NCBI GenBank assembly: GCA_029269725.1
Contig: JARJHS010000003.1
Span: 62,001-126,000 of the forward strand
DNA length: 64,000 nt
Source of the DNA: Pollutibacter soli
GTDB lineage: Bacteria > Bacteroidota > Bacteroidia > Chitinophagales > Chitinophagaceae
Reading direction: 5' to 3'
A program made the translations under genes and the position numbers. A model generated the notes under the pieces. That model saw only the letters and a program-made list of their open reading frames with translations, ran no database searches and was not told the DNA's origin. Shown one piece after another: positions 26,619 through 35,117 of this stretch; positions within the stretch are counted from its first letter, which is position 1; each line of letters starts with the position of its first letter.

Positions 26619-26842
26619 AAGTCAGCCTCGGCGAGTGCCAGAGGCATCTCCGGTTGTGAAAAAAGGTTCGTTCATACTCTGGAAGGAGCATCCTGTTTTT
26701 AGCCGCCGGATAGATAGGAAGTAGCTGAAAGTGAAACATTCCAATGATTAGTTTATAAGTTAGCCTAAGCAAAAGCTAAATTCATCTCTGATTGGGAGAA
26801 CAGGTTCGTTCATCCTACCGAAGGATCATCCTGTTTGTAGCC
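26619..26842. repeat. Two diverged 86-bp direct repeats
   Basis: Copies at 26619-26704 and 26757-26842 have equal length and share AAGTNAGCCT at the start and AGGTTCGTTCAT, GAAGGANCATCCTGTTT and TAGCC at the end. The second copy folds into a nested hairpin: AACAGG with CCTGTT outside, ATCCT-ACCGA-AGGAT inside. No open frame is conserved between them. Confidence 0.7.
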
Positions 26843-26860
26843 TTCTGAAGGATGCTAAAT

Positions 26861-26887
26861 TACAAATGCCCGGACACGCGCCGGGCA
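26861..26887 (-). terminator. Terminator of the helical lipoprotein gene
   Basis: On the minus strand TGCCCGG-CGCGTGT-CCGGGCA forms a perfect 7-bp G-C stem followed by TTTGTAATTT, 33 bp past the lipoprotein stop. Confidence 0.7.
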
Positions 26888-26919
26888 CTTATGCATGGAG
26901 TGCCTGAATAGACGATTAC

Positions 26920-27351
26920 CTATTGAAATAACTTTTTGAAGTCGGCTTTGAATTCCTCCCAATCGCGGTCGGCTTTTTCAAGACCACGCTCAACATCCGC
27001 TTTGGTATTTGCCCAGGCTTCGGCTGTACTGTTTTTTACTTCTTCAGATTTACGTGCGAGGTCGTCTCTTGTCTCTTCCAGTTTTTTCTGAGCCTTTTTA
27101 CTTTTCTCAGATCCATCTTTTTTTAATTCTTCGATCTTAGCATCCATTTCACGTTTCCGCTCGTCGAGACGGGCAGCCAGTTTTTGTCTTTCGGCTTCAA
27201 TATTATTGCCGATCGTATCGGCTTTCATCTCAATGCCAGTGCCTACATCTTTAGCACCTTCTTCGATTTTTTCATCAGCCGCATCTTTGTTATCGTTACA
27301 TCCGATGGCTACACTTGCACTAATTGCAAATAGAATAAATAGTTTTTTCAT
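26920..27351 (-). CDS. Highly charged helical lipoprotein
   Basis: The 143-residue protein has a signal and lipobox (VAIG-C18), then almost entirely charged amphipathic helix: KIEEGAKDVGTGIEMKADTI, long E/K/R heptad-like stretches (about 55-110) and a final helix TKADVERGLEKADRDWEEF. The composition recalls YtxH/apolipoprotein-like stress proteins, but no exact family can be named. It sits near two other small stress-type genes. Confidence 0.75.
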   Translation of the reverse strand: MKKLFILFAISASVAIGCNDNKDAADEKIEEGAKDVGTGIEMKADTIGNNIEAERQKLAARLDERKREMDAKIEELKKDGSEKSKKAQKKLEETRDDLARKSEEVKNSTAEAWANTKADVERGLEKADRDWEEFKADFKKLFQ

Positions 27352-27814
27352 GATTAAGTTTTTCTGTTAACAATTTCGGCTACGATCGTACAAAAAATAT
27401 TCCAAGGAGACGGCAGTGGGCAGACGGCAGGCGGTAGAAGTTTATAGAGAGGAGTATCGTACTACCAGCATGAATATTAGGAAAAAAACCATTTACGTAG
27501 CGATTTAAAAAGACCACAAATGACTTTTTAACAGGAACAATTTGCTGGTAAACGTAGGACTTCCGGATATTGCCTGTTTTTTTTTATTAGGGACTTGTGA
27601 CAGCCCTTTCCGGATTCTTTACTTCTTGTTATTCCCGAATTAGTATTCCAATAATCGTGAAAACATTTGCCCAATTTTCTGATTTGCGCAAAAAAAGCCA
27701 CAGTTTTTTGCGCAATGAGTAAATTTTGTTAAAGGATGATGCCCGGTTCCAAAGTGCATGTTATTTGCAAATAGATTTACGAGATATTTATAGCCACCAC
27801 ATCAAACCAATTTT
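27352..27814. other. 463-bp intergenic region
   Basis: No gene is supported. It holds a period-7 tract (GACGGCA, GTGGGCA, GACGGCA, GGCGGTA; 27409-27436) just upstream of the lipoprotein gene and the long inverted repeat at 27684-27715. Confidence 0.5.
27684..27715. repeat. 12-bp inverted repeat (TTGCGCAAAAAA)
   Basis: TTGCGCAAAAAA and TTTTTTGCGCAA are perfect arms around an 8-base spacer, 100 bp before the next plus-strand gene. Each arm also contains the short palindrome TTGCGCAA. It could be an operator with two half sites or a cruciform. Confidence 0.5.
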
Positions 27815-28054
27815 ATGACAACTAAAAAAAGCACGGAAGGAAGGACCGGCAGAAGACAGCCAGCACGGAAAAACAAATCTAACTGGATTGAAAAATTCAT
27901 CAATTCCTCAAACATCACAGATTTTGAAACCGGTTTATTCCGCAAAGTAGACTTTGAAAACATCGCGAGCTGGCTCAAAAAAGGAACATCAGAAGCTAAA
28001 GCACAGAGGGATCGGTTTTTCAGTATGTTATGTAATGTGGAATACCTGTATTAA
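27815..28054 (+). CDS. Small basic protein, unknown function
   Basis: 79 residues: a lysine/arginine-rich first third (KKSTEGRTGRRQPARKNKSN) that looks disordered or nucleic-acid binding, then WIEKFINSSNITDFETGLF and a helical end. No family recognised. It is followed 23 bp later by another small hydrophilic gene; they may be one transcript. Confidence 0.5.
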   Translation: MTTKKSTEGRTGRRQPARKNKSNWIEKFINSSNITDFETGLFRKVDFENIASWLKKGTSEAKAQRDRFFSMLCNVEYLY

Positions 28055-28077
28055 CCGTATTTCAAAAACCTGTCATT

Positions 28078-28287
28078 ATGAAAAAACAAGCATATTCTCC
28101 GGATAAAGAATTCAAACCGGATAAAGAAAATCTTCAGAGAGAAGATAACGATAAGGCTCCGGGCGAAGAAAAAAACAAAGGGGAAAAGGTAAAAGCTATC
28201 GATCTGAAAGGGAAAAAGGTTGATGCAGATCCAAATGATCCGAAAGACAGTCCTATCAATACTACAGAACAATGGGTGGAACAGTAA
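28078..28287 (+). CDS. Small hydrophilic, probably disordered protein
   Basis: 69 residues, almost all charged or small (PDKEFKPDKENLQREDNDKA, KAIDLKGKKVDADPNDPKD), with no hydrophobic core. It resembles the low-complexity stress-type proteins common in this phylum, and the protein at 33653 has a similar character. Function unknown. Confidence 0.5.
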   Translation: MKKQAYSPDKEFKPDKENLQREDNDKAPGEEKNKGEKVKAIDLKGKKVDADPNDPKDSPINTTEQWVEQ

Positions 28288-28417
28288 AGAACTGTTAAAA
28301 AGAAAGTGGTGTCCGCTCAACGGAAGACTGTTTTTCCACAAATATCTTTTATTGCTTCACATCTTTCACCATATACCTTCTGTCCATTGAATGGCATATT
28401 TTTTTTATCGCTAGGTT

Positions 28418-28948
28418 GTGACTATTACAACTCCTGCGACAAAATATGTTTCGCTTTACGACGAAGAAGCGATCACGGAAATAAAGGATTTTCTTATTTC
28501 CGGAAATCAGACTATCGCAGTTGCAGAAAGTGTTACTGCCGGTCATCTCCAGGCAGCATTTTCGACGAGCATTAATGCATCACATTTTTTTCAGGGAGGT
28601 ATAACTGCCTACAACATCGGTCAGAAATGCAGGCATTTGTTGGTGGAACCAACGCACGCACTTGCATGCAATTGCGTATCCTTAACCATCGCAGAGCAAA
28701 TGGCCAACCAAATAACAAATATATTTTCGAGTGATTGGGGAATCGGGATTACCGGATATGCGTCGCCGGTAGATGGCATAACATCGGATCGGCTCTTTGC
28801 CTATTTCTCAATCAGTCACGCGGGGCAAAAAATTCAAAACGGGGTTATTGAAACGAAGATCAAAGACAGCATTGAGGTCCAGATTTTGTATGTGAACGAA
28901 GTATTGAAAGAAATGGCTCGTACTATCCGCTCACATATGCATACCTGA
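28418..28948 (+). CDS. CinA C-terminal domain protein
   Basis: The 176-residue protein matches the stand-alone CinA C-terminal (PncC) family, which deamidates nicotinamide mononucleotide: TIAVAESVTAGHLQAAFS with the conserved S-V-T-A-G, FQGGITAYN, LTIAEQMANQI, and WGIGITGYASP where active enzymes usually have GIAGP. The last block is altered, so activity is uncertain. GTG 28418 is the start; TAG at 28412 closes the frame upstream and no ATG precedes the conserved part. The methyltransferase gene follows after 19 bp. Confidence 0.85.
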   Translation: MTITTPATKYVSLYDEEAITEIKDFLISGNQTIAVAESVTAGHLQAAFSTSINASHFFQGGITAYNIGQKCRHLLVEPTHALACNCVSLTIAEQMANQITNIFSSDWGIGITGYASPVDGITSDRLFAYFSISHAGQKIQNGVIETKIKDSIEVQILYVNEVLKEMARTIRSHMHT

Positions 28949-28967
28949 TGAAATAAATAATCCAATC

Positions 28968-30050
28968 ATGAAAAAATTAGCAACCATCATTCAGGAGAAA
29001 ATCAAGTCGCAGGGACCGATGTCCTTCCGTGATTTTATGGGAATGGCATTGTACTATCCCGGACTTGGCTACTACACTTCCGGAAAAGAACGGATCGGGA
29101 AAGCAGGTGATTATTTCACAAGTCCAACGGCCAATAATCTGCTTGGCGAATCCATCGCCAAACAACTTGTTGAAATGTGGGAGATCCTGGGAAAGGAAGA
29201 ATTTGCAGTGGTTGAATACGGTGCCGGTGATGGTTCACTAAGTTCACAGATCCTGTCATGGCTCAAAGACAACAGCAGATTGTATCACCACATTTCTTAT
29301 TATATCATTGAGAAAAGAAGCAGCACTGATATCAAGAAAGAATTCATTCATAAAATTATCCGGGCAGATGATGTGAGCCAGATACCCCCGATCGTTGGAT
29401 GTATTTTATCAAATGAACTCATTGACAATTTTCCGGTACATCGGATTATCAATCAGAATGGGCTGCACGAGCTACGGGTAAGTTATACTGAAGATGGATT
29501 TACAGAGGTAGCAGTTCCGCTGGGAAATGACCTTAAAAACCATATTGAGAAATTCGGAATAGAGATTCCGCAATACTCCGGAACGGAGATCTGTACTGAA
29601 ATGGCTCCATGGCTCAACGAGATCAATCACATTCTCAAAAAAGGATTTGTATTAACGATAGATTATGGGGATTCAGGCGAACGATTAATACAGAACTGCG
29701 ATACAAATGGCACCATACATTGCTATCATAAACACCATGTTAATCGTAATCCTTTCGCTAATATCGGCGACCAGGATATTACTGCTGATGTGAATTTTTC
29801 AACACTCGCTGCAATGGGCAAAGCTGTCGGACTTGAATATACCGGTTTTACAACCCAGAGTGAATTTATGATCGCACTTGGGTTGAACAGTCGAATTAAC
29901 CATGATGAACAGATGGATGAAATCAAAGTCAACACCATGCTTGATTTCATGGTGAATATGAGTCGCAAACTGAAAGTATTCATTCAGCACAAAGCTGTGA
30001 ATCACCCAATGATATCAGGACTTCTGTTTGCGCGACGTGCTGTTGCTTAA
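28968..30050 (+). CDS. MidA/NDUFAF7-family SAM-dependent methyltransferase
   Basis: The 360-residue protein has the family N-terminus GPMSFRDFMGMALYYPGLGYY, then AGDYFTSPTAN, the SAM-binding loop EYGAGDGSLSSQIL, CILSNELIDNFPVHRI, and FVLTIDYGDSG. In eukaryotes this family methylates an arginine of a complex I subunit; bacterial members are less studied and may act on the equivalent NADH dehydrogenase subunit (inference). It is in a plus-strand pair with the CinA-like gene and is convergent with the lipid kinase. Confidence 0.92.
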   Translation: MKKLATIIQEKIKSQGPMSFRDFMGMALYYPGLGYYTSGKERIGKAGDYFTSPTANNLLGESIAKQLVEMWEILGKEEFAVVEYGAGDGSLSSQILSWLKDNSRLYHHISYYIIEKRSSTDIKKEFIHKIIRADDVSQIPPIVGCILSNELIDNFPVHRIINQNGLHELRVSYTEDGFTEVAVPLGNDLKNHIEKFGIEIPQYSGTEICTEMAPWLNEINHILKKGFVLTIDYGDSGERLIQNCDTNGTIHCYHKHHVNRNPFANIGDQDITADVNFSTLAAMGKAVGLEYTGFTTQSEFMIALGLNSRINHDEQMDEIKVNTMLDFMVNMSRKLKVFIQHKAVNHPMISGLLFARRAVA

Positions 30051-30076
30051 CATGCTATTTTTCTATATTGCCTTAC

Positions 30077-30982
30077 TCAAAAAGCTTCGGGCACGAGAAA
30101 ATGCAACTGATGCTTGTTGATTGAAATTGATATTTCTGAAGCTGCGGATATATCAATGATTGTATCGTCCAGGTGAAAATCAGGCCCGTTCCAGGTCAGT
30201 TTTATATTCTTTCCATGAATGACGGGAAGTGGATTTTCATCGAGGTCCTGGTTGATTTTCCTGATGAAGTATTTCTTTAGTCTCGATCTGTCCGAAGCTC
30301 CTCCAAGTACGATATCGAACCTACCATCACCCGGATGCGCGTGTGGTGCAAAAAAAACATTCGGTCCTACACAACGAATATTCATAATCTCCACGAGTAA
30401 CATTTCACCGGAGTAATCTCTTCCATCAATATTGATTTCGCAATGTGAAGCAACGAAGTCTTTAGTGGCCTCGTACATCGCTTCAAGAGAATTCTGCAGG
30501 TTGTCTTCCGGGCTCGATGATCCATTAGGAAATTTCTTCTTCATATCATTGATCATCTTCGGGAAAATTCCGAAACCGACACCTTCAATAAAAAAATCGC
30601 TAATGACAGGATTGTTAATTACTCCGGTATCAAATGCAATAGCTTTTGCTTTACCTTCTTTCCAGCTGCTGATAATTCGTTTTATATCCTGCGGAATGCC
30701 AAGGGATGTAGCAAGGTTATTTGCGGTGCCCATTGGGAGAACACCGATAAGCGGATTTATGGTTGCTTCCATAGCTGCCACCGAAATTTTCTTAACTGTA
30801 CCATCACCACCGGCAACAACAACGAGATCAGCCTCAGGGTCAATACCCCAATGATCCTTTGTCGATGCATACTCAAATTCCCAGCCGGTGGTTTTAAAGA
30901 TTGCAGATAACTCTTCCCGGCTGATGCTTTCTGAGCCTGCTCCCGGGTTATGCAGTAATTGCACGCGATTGATTTCCTTCAT
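30077..30982 (-). CDS. Diacylglycerol kinase-family lipid kinase
   Basis: ATG 30982 starts MKEINRVQLLHNPGAGSE; the longer frame to 31021 overlaps surE control sequence and adds no domain. The kinase core shows VVVAGGDGTVKKI (the nucleotide-binding GGDGT), VLPMGTANNLA, and FFIEGVGFGIFPKM, followed by the C-terminal beta domain with RFDIVLGG. Family enzymes (YegS/DgkB-like) phosphorylate diacylglycerol or related lipids at the inner membrane. It is divergent from surE with about 60 bp between starts. Confidence 0.9.
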   Translation of the reverse strand: MKEINRVQLLHNPGAGSESISREELSAIFKTTGWEFEYASTKDHWGIDPEADLVVVAGGDGTVKKISVAAMEATINPLIGVLPMGTANNLATSLGIPQDIKRIISSWKEGKAKAIAFDTGVINNPVISDFFIEGVGFGIFPKMINDMKKKFPNGSSSPEDNLQNSLEAMYEATKDFVASHCEINIDGRDYSGEMLLVEIMNIRCVGPNVFFAPHAHPGDGRFDIVLGGASDRSRLKKYFIRKINQDLDENPLPVIHGKNIKLTWNGPDFHLDDTIIDISAASEISISINKHQLHFLVPEAF

Positions 30983-31042
30983 ATATGCAACAGAATAAAA
31001 AACATACCACCGGGCTGGCATGATAATATCAGCTTTTCACAC

Positions 31043-31777
31043 ATGAGAATACTGGTTACAAACGATGATGGAATATATAGTCCTGGACTTGCAGCATTGG
31101 CGAGGGCAGCATCTCATTTCGGAGAAGTCAAGATTGTTGCGCCTGATGTGGAGCAGTCGTCGATGAGCCACGCGATTACCGCGACGAGGCCGCTGTCCTA
31201 CAGGGACTCTCCGGTTCACTTCGGTAACATCGAAGCTTATCGTGTGAACGGAACTCCGTCAGATTGCGTTGCATTGGGAACACATCTCTGGTCAACCACC
31301 GACCTCGTGGTTTCAGGAATTAATCTGGGGTATAATTTGGGAAACCAGCTTTGGCATTCCGGTACGCTTGCTGCTGCCAAACAAGCTGTTTTACTAGGCG
31401 TGCGGGGAATTGCGTTCAGTACAACTGTAGATAATGGTGAACCAAATTATCCCGTCATTGAAAAATACATAGCAGAATGTTTCCACTTGCTGGAAAACGA
31501 ACAGGATATTCGTCTGATCAATATCAATCTTCCAAGAAACCCTGTGGGGATCGAGTGGACCAATCAATCAGTCAGGCAATACGATGCACGTATTGTACCC
31601 GGTGTGGATCCGATGGGAAGGAAACTATACTGGTATAATTTCATTCCGCTTGAGGCACCTGAAGAAGGAACAGATCGATGGGCCGTTGATCGAAACTATG
31701 TTTCGGTTACACCTCTGCGGCTGGACCTTACTGATGATGCCCAGTTGACAAGATTGAAAAAGAAAATTCCTGTATAA
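31043..31777 (+). CDS. surE: 5'/3'-nucleotidase SurE
   Basis: ATG 31043 gives a 244-residue protein beginning MRILVTNDDGIYSPG, the hallmark metal-binding N7-D8-D9 of SurE; the frame upstream to 30959 is not needed. VVAPDVEQSSMSHAIT, VNGTPSDCVALG, DLVVSGINLGYNLG and WHSGTLAAAKQAVLLGV follow. SurE is a cytosolic divalent-metal phosphatase on nucleoside monophosphates linked to stationary-phase survival. Length is normal. Confidence 0.96.
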   Translation: MRILVTNDDGIYSPGLAALARAASHFGEVKIVAPDVEQSSMSHAITATRPLSYRDSPVHFGNIEAYRVNGTPSDCVALGTHLWSTTDLVVSGINLGYNLGNQLWHSGTLAAAKQAVLLGVRGIAFSTTVDNGEPNYPVIEKYIAECFHLLENEQDIRLININLPRNPVGIEWTNQSVRQYDARIVPGVDPMGRKLYWYNFIPLEAPEEGTDRWAVDRNYVSVTPLRLDLTDDAQLTRLKKKIPV

Positions 31778-31863
31778 GACAAAAAACTAATAGTTCTTCA
31801 ATTAACTGTAAGATGAATTCTTTTTAGATGGTACTGTTTATATTTATCTGCAACTATTTGGAG

Positions 31864-32211
31864 ATGAATATCCATAATGAGGAGCTTATAGCCGAGACCA
31901 GGAAAATCATCGCCCTTCAAACAAACGATGTGGAAGAAAAGAAAATGTTTGGAGGTCTTTGTTTTATGGTAAAAGAGAAAATGTGTGTTTGTATCACCAG
32001 GGAACGTTTGATGTTGAGAATTGATCCGGAGGATGCTGAAACCCTGTCAGCATCCGGTGAATGCACTCCGATGATCCATAACGGGAGAGAAATGAAAGGC
32101 TTTGTTCACGTACATGTAGAATCGTTGACATCCGGGAAAGAGCTCGAAGCATGGGTAAAGCGCGCACTAGACTACAATAAGCTCGCGAAACCATCGAAAA
32201 AGAAAAAGTAA
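31864..32211 (+). CDS. TfoX/Sxy N-terminal domain protein
   Basis: ATG 31864 gives 115 residues. KKMFGGLCFMVKEKMCVCIT and a later RIDPEDAETL match the TfoX N-terminal domain, and HNGREMKGFVHVHVESLTSG completes it. Stand-alone copies are common outside competent bacteria, with unknown role. It ends 8 bp before the next gene, so they are likely co-transcribed. Confidence 0.87.
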   Translation: MNIHNEELIAETRKIIALQTNDVEEKKMFGGLCFMVKEKMCVCITRERLMLRIDPEDAETLSASGECTPMIHNGREMKGFVHVHVESLTSGKELEAWVKRALDYNKLAKPSKKKK

Positions 32212-32219
32212 TTACAAAA

Positions 32220-32714
32220 ATGAGCGTCAGCCAGTTACTGTTATTTGAAGAGTTAGAATTCCATTCGACGCTGTCTGTTGAAGAAATAAAGTCAGCAATA
32301 GAACAAAATACTGATACAGGCTCATCATTTTACAAATCTTTATTTCAGCCTTCGTCAAAAAAATATATCGGAAAAATCGGAACAGATTCATTTACCATCT
32401 GGCGAAATACCACGATCCGGAATCTTTTCAGGCCGCTGATTAAAGGAAAACTTTTCGTTCAAAATGATTTGGTCAGGTGTAGAATAAGACTTCATATAAG
32501 TTCGATCCATCTCATCCTCCTGTTGCCATCATTCGCATTTGCTGTGATGCTTTCCATTGCGATAGCTGATTATGGAGAAATAACATTGATAATATTACCA
32601 TTACTACTCATGCTGCCTTTTTACATCTGGGCAGTGCTTTCATTGAAAGCCGAATCAGGGAATGTAAAATCCTTCTTATCAGAAGTGATTAAAATTTCAG
32701 AATATAAAAACTGA
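32220..32714 (+). CDS. Two-helix membrane protein, unknown function
   Basis: 164 residues: a soluble N-terminal part (FEELEFHSTLSVEEIKSAIE, IGTDSFTIWRNT) with a PH-like or bPH-like look, then two adjacent transmembrane helices (about 103-120 and 125-145) and a short polar tail. It starts 8 bp after the TfoX-like gene. Not assigned to a family. Confidence 0.6.
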   Translation: MSVSQLLLFEELEFHSTLSVEEIKSAIEQNTDTGSSFYKSLFQPSSKKYIGKIGTDSFTIWRNTTIRNLFRPLIKGKLFVQNDLVRCRIRLHISSIHLILLLPSFAFAVMLSIAIADYGEITLIILPLLLMLPFYIWAVLSLKAESGNVKSFLSEVIKISEYKN

Positions 32715-32774
32715 TATTTAATTTCCCACCGACTGCGAAACTTTAATACATTCATAGTGATCAATTGCTATGCT

Positions 32775-33569
32775 ATGGCCAGAAAATCTGAAGCACCAAA
32801 AAACTATTCAGTAACAAAACCGCAGCCGCTAAAAGCTGAACCCAGACCTAAAGAACCAACCGCCGCATATTTTGAAAAGCGACTACGCTCCTATCAGTCT
32901 AATACGGAACTTGCTAAAATCCAACGTTATTTCAAAACAGGAAAGGGTGATTATGGCGATGGTGATAAATTCATCGGTGTGAGGATGGGTCAGCTCTTTG
33001 AAGTAGCAAAAGCATTTACTGATATGCCTGCAAAAGAGCTGGAGAAATTACTTGAGAGTAATGTCCATGAACTTCGTGCCGGTGCGATGAGTATAATGGA
33101 TAAGATCGGCAGAAATAATAAAACGGCCGAGAGCAGGCGAAAAGAATTGTTTGATCTGTATATCAAAAGACATGACCGCATTAATAATTGGGACCTTGTA
33201 GATCTTGCAGCGATTCACATCGTCGGAAGATATCTTGACGACAAACCAAGAAAAATTCTGTATAAATTGGCCGGGTCAAAAAACATGTGGGAACGACGAA
33301 CTGCGATAGTAAGCACGGCATATTTTCTGAAGAAAAAAGATACCAGAGATACTTTTGCAATTGCAGAGCTACTTGTAAAAGACAAGGAAGATCTCGTTCA
33401 CAAAGCGTCAGGTGGATGGATAAGGCAGGCCGGGAAATCTAATCCGAAAGCATTGATAGAATTTCTTGATAAACATGCAGCAACAATGCCTAGGACAATG
33501 CTCCGGTATTCTGTGGAGTTGCTGGACAAGAAAAAAAAGGAATACTATATGGGGCTTGCAAAAAACTGA
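32775..33569 (+). CDS. DNA alkylation repair protein (AlkD-like)
   Basis: ATG 32775 gives 264 residues (MARKSEAPKN...). The body is a set of HEAT-like helices of the AlkD family: YFEKRLRSYQSNTELAKIQRYF, HELRAGAMSIMDKIG, INNWDLVDLAAIHIVG with the conserved W-D-L-V-D stretch, WERRTAIVSTAYFL and the C-terminal MPRTMLRYSVELLD. AlkD-type glycosylases remove bulky or cationic alkylated bases (N3/N7-alkyl purines) without base flipping. It lies in a mixed stress-gene neighbourhood. Confidence 0.9.
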   Translation: MARKSEAPKNYSVTKPQPLKAEPRPKEPTAAYFEKRLRSYQSNTELAKIQRYFKTGKGDYGDGDKFIGVRMGQLFEVAKAFTDMPAKELEKLLESNVHELRAGAMSIMDKIGRNNKTAESRRKELFDLYIKRHDRINNWDLVDLAAIHIVGRYLDDKPRKILYKLAGSKNMWERRTAIVSTAYFLKKKDTRDTFAIAELLVKDKEDLVHKASGGWIRQAGKSNPKALIEFLDKHAATMPRTMLRYSVELLDKKKKEYYMGLAKN

Positions 33570-33612
33570 TTGTTGCTGATGGATACCTTATCGGCATCAG
33601 TTTTGAATTGTT

Positions 33613-33620
33613 TACATTTG
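33613..33620 (+). promoter_or_regulatory. Candidate -7 promoter element (TACATTTG)
   Basis: A TAnnTTTG match 33 bp before ATG 33653. It lies inside the longer open frame from 33608 and so supports the later start. Confidence 0.45.
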
Positions 33621-33652
33621 AATACCATTCAGGTCTCAAAAACTTAACGCAT

Positions 33653-33976
33653 ATGAAAAGTAAAAAATCTTCAAACGATCCTTCACTCGATAAAATAAAA
33701 TATCCTGCGGACGAAGATATTTACAGAAAATCTGAAAAACTTGATGATGTTGATCCGGATGACGTCACTAAAAAGAAAACAAAAAATAGTCCGGATCCTG
33801 ACGAAGAAAATGAACTGGATTTCAGGGATGATGTTTCCGGTGGCGATCTTGACATTCCCGGTGCAGAGCTTGATGATGAGGAAGAGATGATTGGTGAAGA
33901 AGATGAGGAGAATAATTATTACAGTCTTGGTGGTGATGAGCATAATGACCTGGAAGAAGATCGCGCGGGCGAATAA
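33653..33976 (+). CDS. Acidic low-complexity protein
   Basis: 107 residues from ATG 33653. The first third is lysine/serine rich (MKSKKSSNDPSLDKIKYPAD); the remainder is strongly acidic (DDEEEMIGEEDEEN, HNDLEEDRAGE) without hydrophobic segments, so it is probably disordered. Comparable proteins are frequent in Chitinophagaceae-like genomes and uncharacterised. A heptamer array begins within its stop codon. Confidence 0.6.
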   Translation: MKSKKSSNDPSLDKIKYPADEDIYRKSEKLDDVDPDDVTKKKTKNSPDPDEENELDFRDDVSGGDLDIPGAELDDEEEMIGEEDEENNYYSLGGDEHNDLEEDRAGE

Positions 33977-33995
33977 CGTTCAATGTTTAACGTCA
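33975..33995. repeat. Heptamer array (AACGTTC)
   Basis: AACGTTC, AATGTTT and AACGTCA follow at 7-base steps; the first unit overlaps the stop codon of the acidic protein. Confidence 0.5.
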
Positions 33996-34108
33996 GACAT
34001 AATCTCCGGGAAATAACATGTCGTTACCGACTGAGTGTGCAGTCCTATTATTATTGCAGGATGAAAATGGGTGAAGTTGACGAGAGTAGCTACAATTTTT
34101 TGGCTCTC

Positions 34109-34230
34109 CCGGCGAAATCCGCCAGGTATCCGATACTTGCAAGTATCGGATACCTGGGAACTTTCAGCAATTTCGAATGCGCTTTTGAAAATTCCAAGAG
34201 AAAAAAACTTTTTACAGGCAGAATATTCTC
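34109..34230 (-). repeat. Palindrome-core element, copy 2
   Basis: The same 36-bp perfect palindrome occupies 34122-34157, identical to the other copies. In minus orientation the order is AGAATATTCTG, AAAAAG-T-run, GCGCATTCGAA, palindrome, CGGATTTCGCCGG, parallel to copy 3. Apart from this element the 495-bp gap between the acidic protein and the DJ-1 gene shows no gene; the opposed open frames there overlap the element. Confidence 0.85.
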
Positions 34231-34471
34231 CCTGAATCGCCTTACAATACATTGATCGAAATTTGCTTTTTATTTGCAATGTCTCATCCCGTTTTAACCT
34301 GTACACGTGATGCTGCACGCCCTATATACAAACTTCAATAGTTGATGTAGATATAATTCCCCGGTAGTATTTGGTTCCATTGAATTTGTTAAACATCCTA
34401 TCCATCGCTTATTGCTGGAATAATTTTTTCATTCTCTTCCGAAATAATTTTTCACCTTTAAATCTAACATT

Positions 34472-35023
34472 ATGTACGATCTGAAAAATAAACGAGTAGC
34501 TATACTGACGGAAAATGGTTTTGAAGAATCAGAACTTACCAGTCCCAAAAAAGCGCTTGAAGAAGCAGGAGCAAAGGTTGATATTGTTTCTCCGCAAAAA
34601 ACTTCTGTCAAAGGATGGAAAGATGGTAACTGGAGTATTACAATCGATGTCGATGTAGATATTAAAAATGCAAACTCCGAAGACTATGACGCTCTGATGA
34701 TTCCCGGTGGAGTGATTAATCCTGATCTGATGAGAAGAAGTAACGAATGTGTCAATTTTGCGAAAGCATTTCTCGAAGCAGGTAAACCAGTGGCTGCCAT
34801 TTGCCATGGCCCGCAATTATTAATTGAAACGGGATTACTAAACGGAAGAAACATGACTTCATTCGGATCAATAAAAACGGACCTGATCAATGCAGGTGTT
34901 CAATGGGAAGACAGTGAAGTTGTAGTTGACCAGGGTTTGGTAACAAGCAGAAGTCCGAAAGATCTGAAAGCCTTCAATGCTAAAATGCTTGAAGAAATAA
35001 ACGAAGGGGTGCATGCGCATTGA
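34472..35023 (+). CDS. DJ-1/PfpI-family protein
   Basis: The 183-residue protein has the flavodoxin-like DJ-1/PfpI fold: KRVAILTENGFEESELTSPKKAL with the conserved Glu (E18/E19), the Rossmann strand DYDALMIPGG, and the nucleophile elbow AAICHGPQLL with C111 followed by H112. This is the PfpI/YhbO-type arrangement, associated with glyoxalase III, deglycase or general stress functions; earlier claims of protease activity vary. Followed by a bidirectional terminator. Confidence 0.93.
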   Translation: MYDLKNKRVAILTENGFEESELTSPKKALEEAGAKVDIVSPQKTSVKGWKDGNWSITIDVDVDIKNANSEDYDALMIPGGVINPDLMRRSNECVNFAKAFLEAGKPVAAICHGPQLLIETGLLNGRNMTSFGSIKTDLINAGVQWEDSEVVVDQGLVTSRSPKDLKAFNAKMLEEINEGVHAH

Positions 35024-35049
35024 ATTTAAAAGTTGAAAGTTAAAAGTCC
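35022..35049. repeat. Heptamer array (AAAGTTG)
   Basis: GAATTTA, AAAGTTG, AAAGTTA and AAAGTCC follow at 7-base steps, beginning at the DJ-1 stop codon (TGA 35021-35023). Confidence 0.5.
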
Positions 35050-35063
35050 GCTGAATAGCAATA

Positions 35064-35100
35064 AAAAATCCGGTGAATTTTACATCACCGGATTTTTTTT
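35064..35100 (+). terminator. Bidirectional terminator
   Basis: AAATCCGGTGA and TCACCGGATTT form an 11-bp perfect stem around ATTTTACA, with T runs on both strands. It serves the DJ-1 gene on the plus strand and the barrel protein gene on the minus strand. Confidence 0.85.
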
Positions 35101-35117
35101 TACCATGATCGCAAATA

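Noticed and set aside
33980..34318. Opposed open frames of 90 and 112 codons in the gap before the DJ-1 gene
   Set aside because: Both run through the palindrome-core element, which explains their length; products have no recognisable features.
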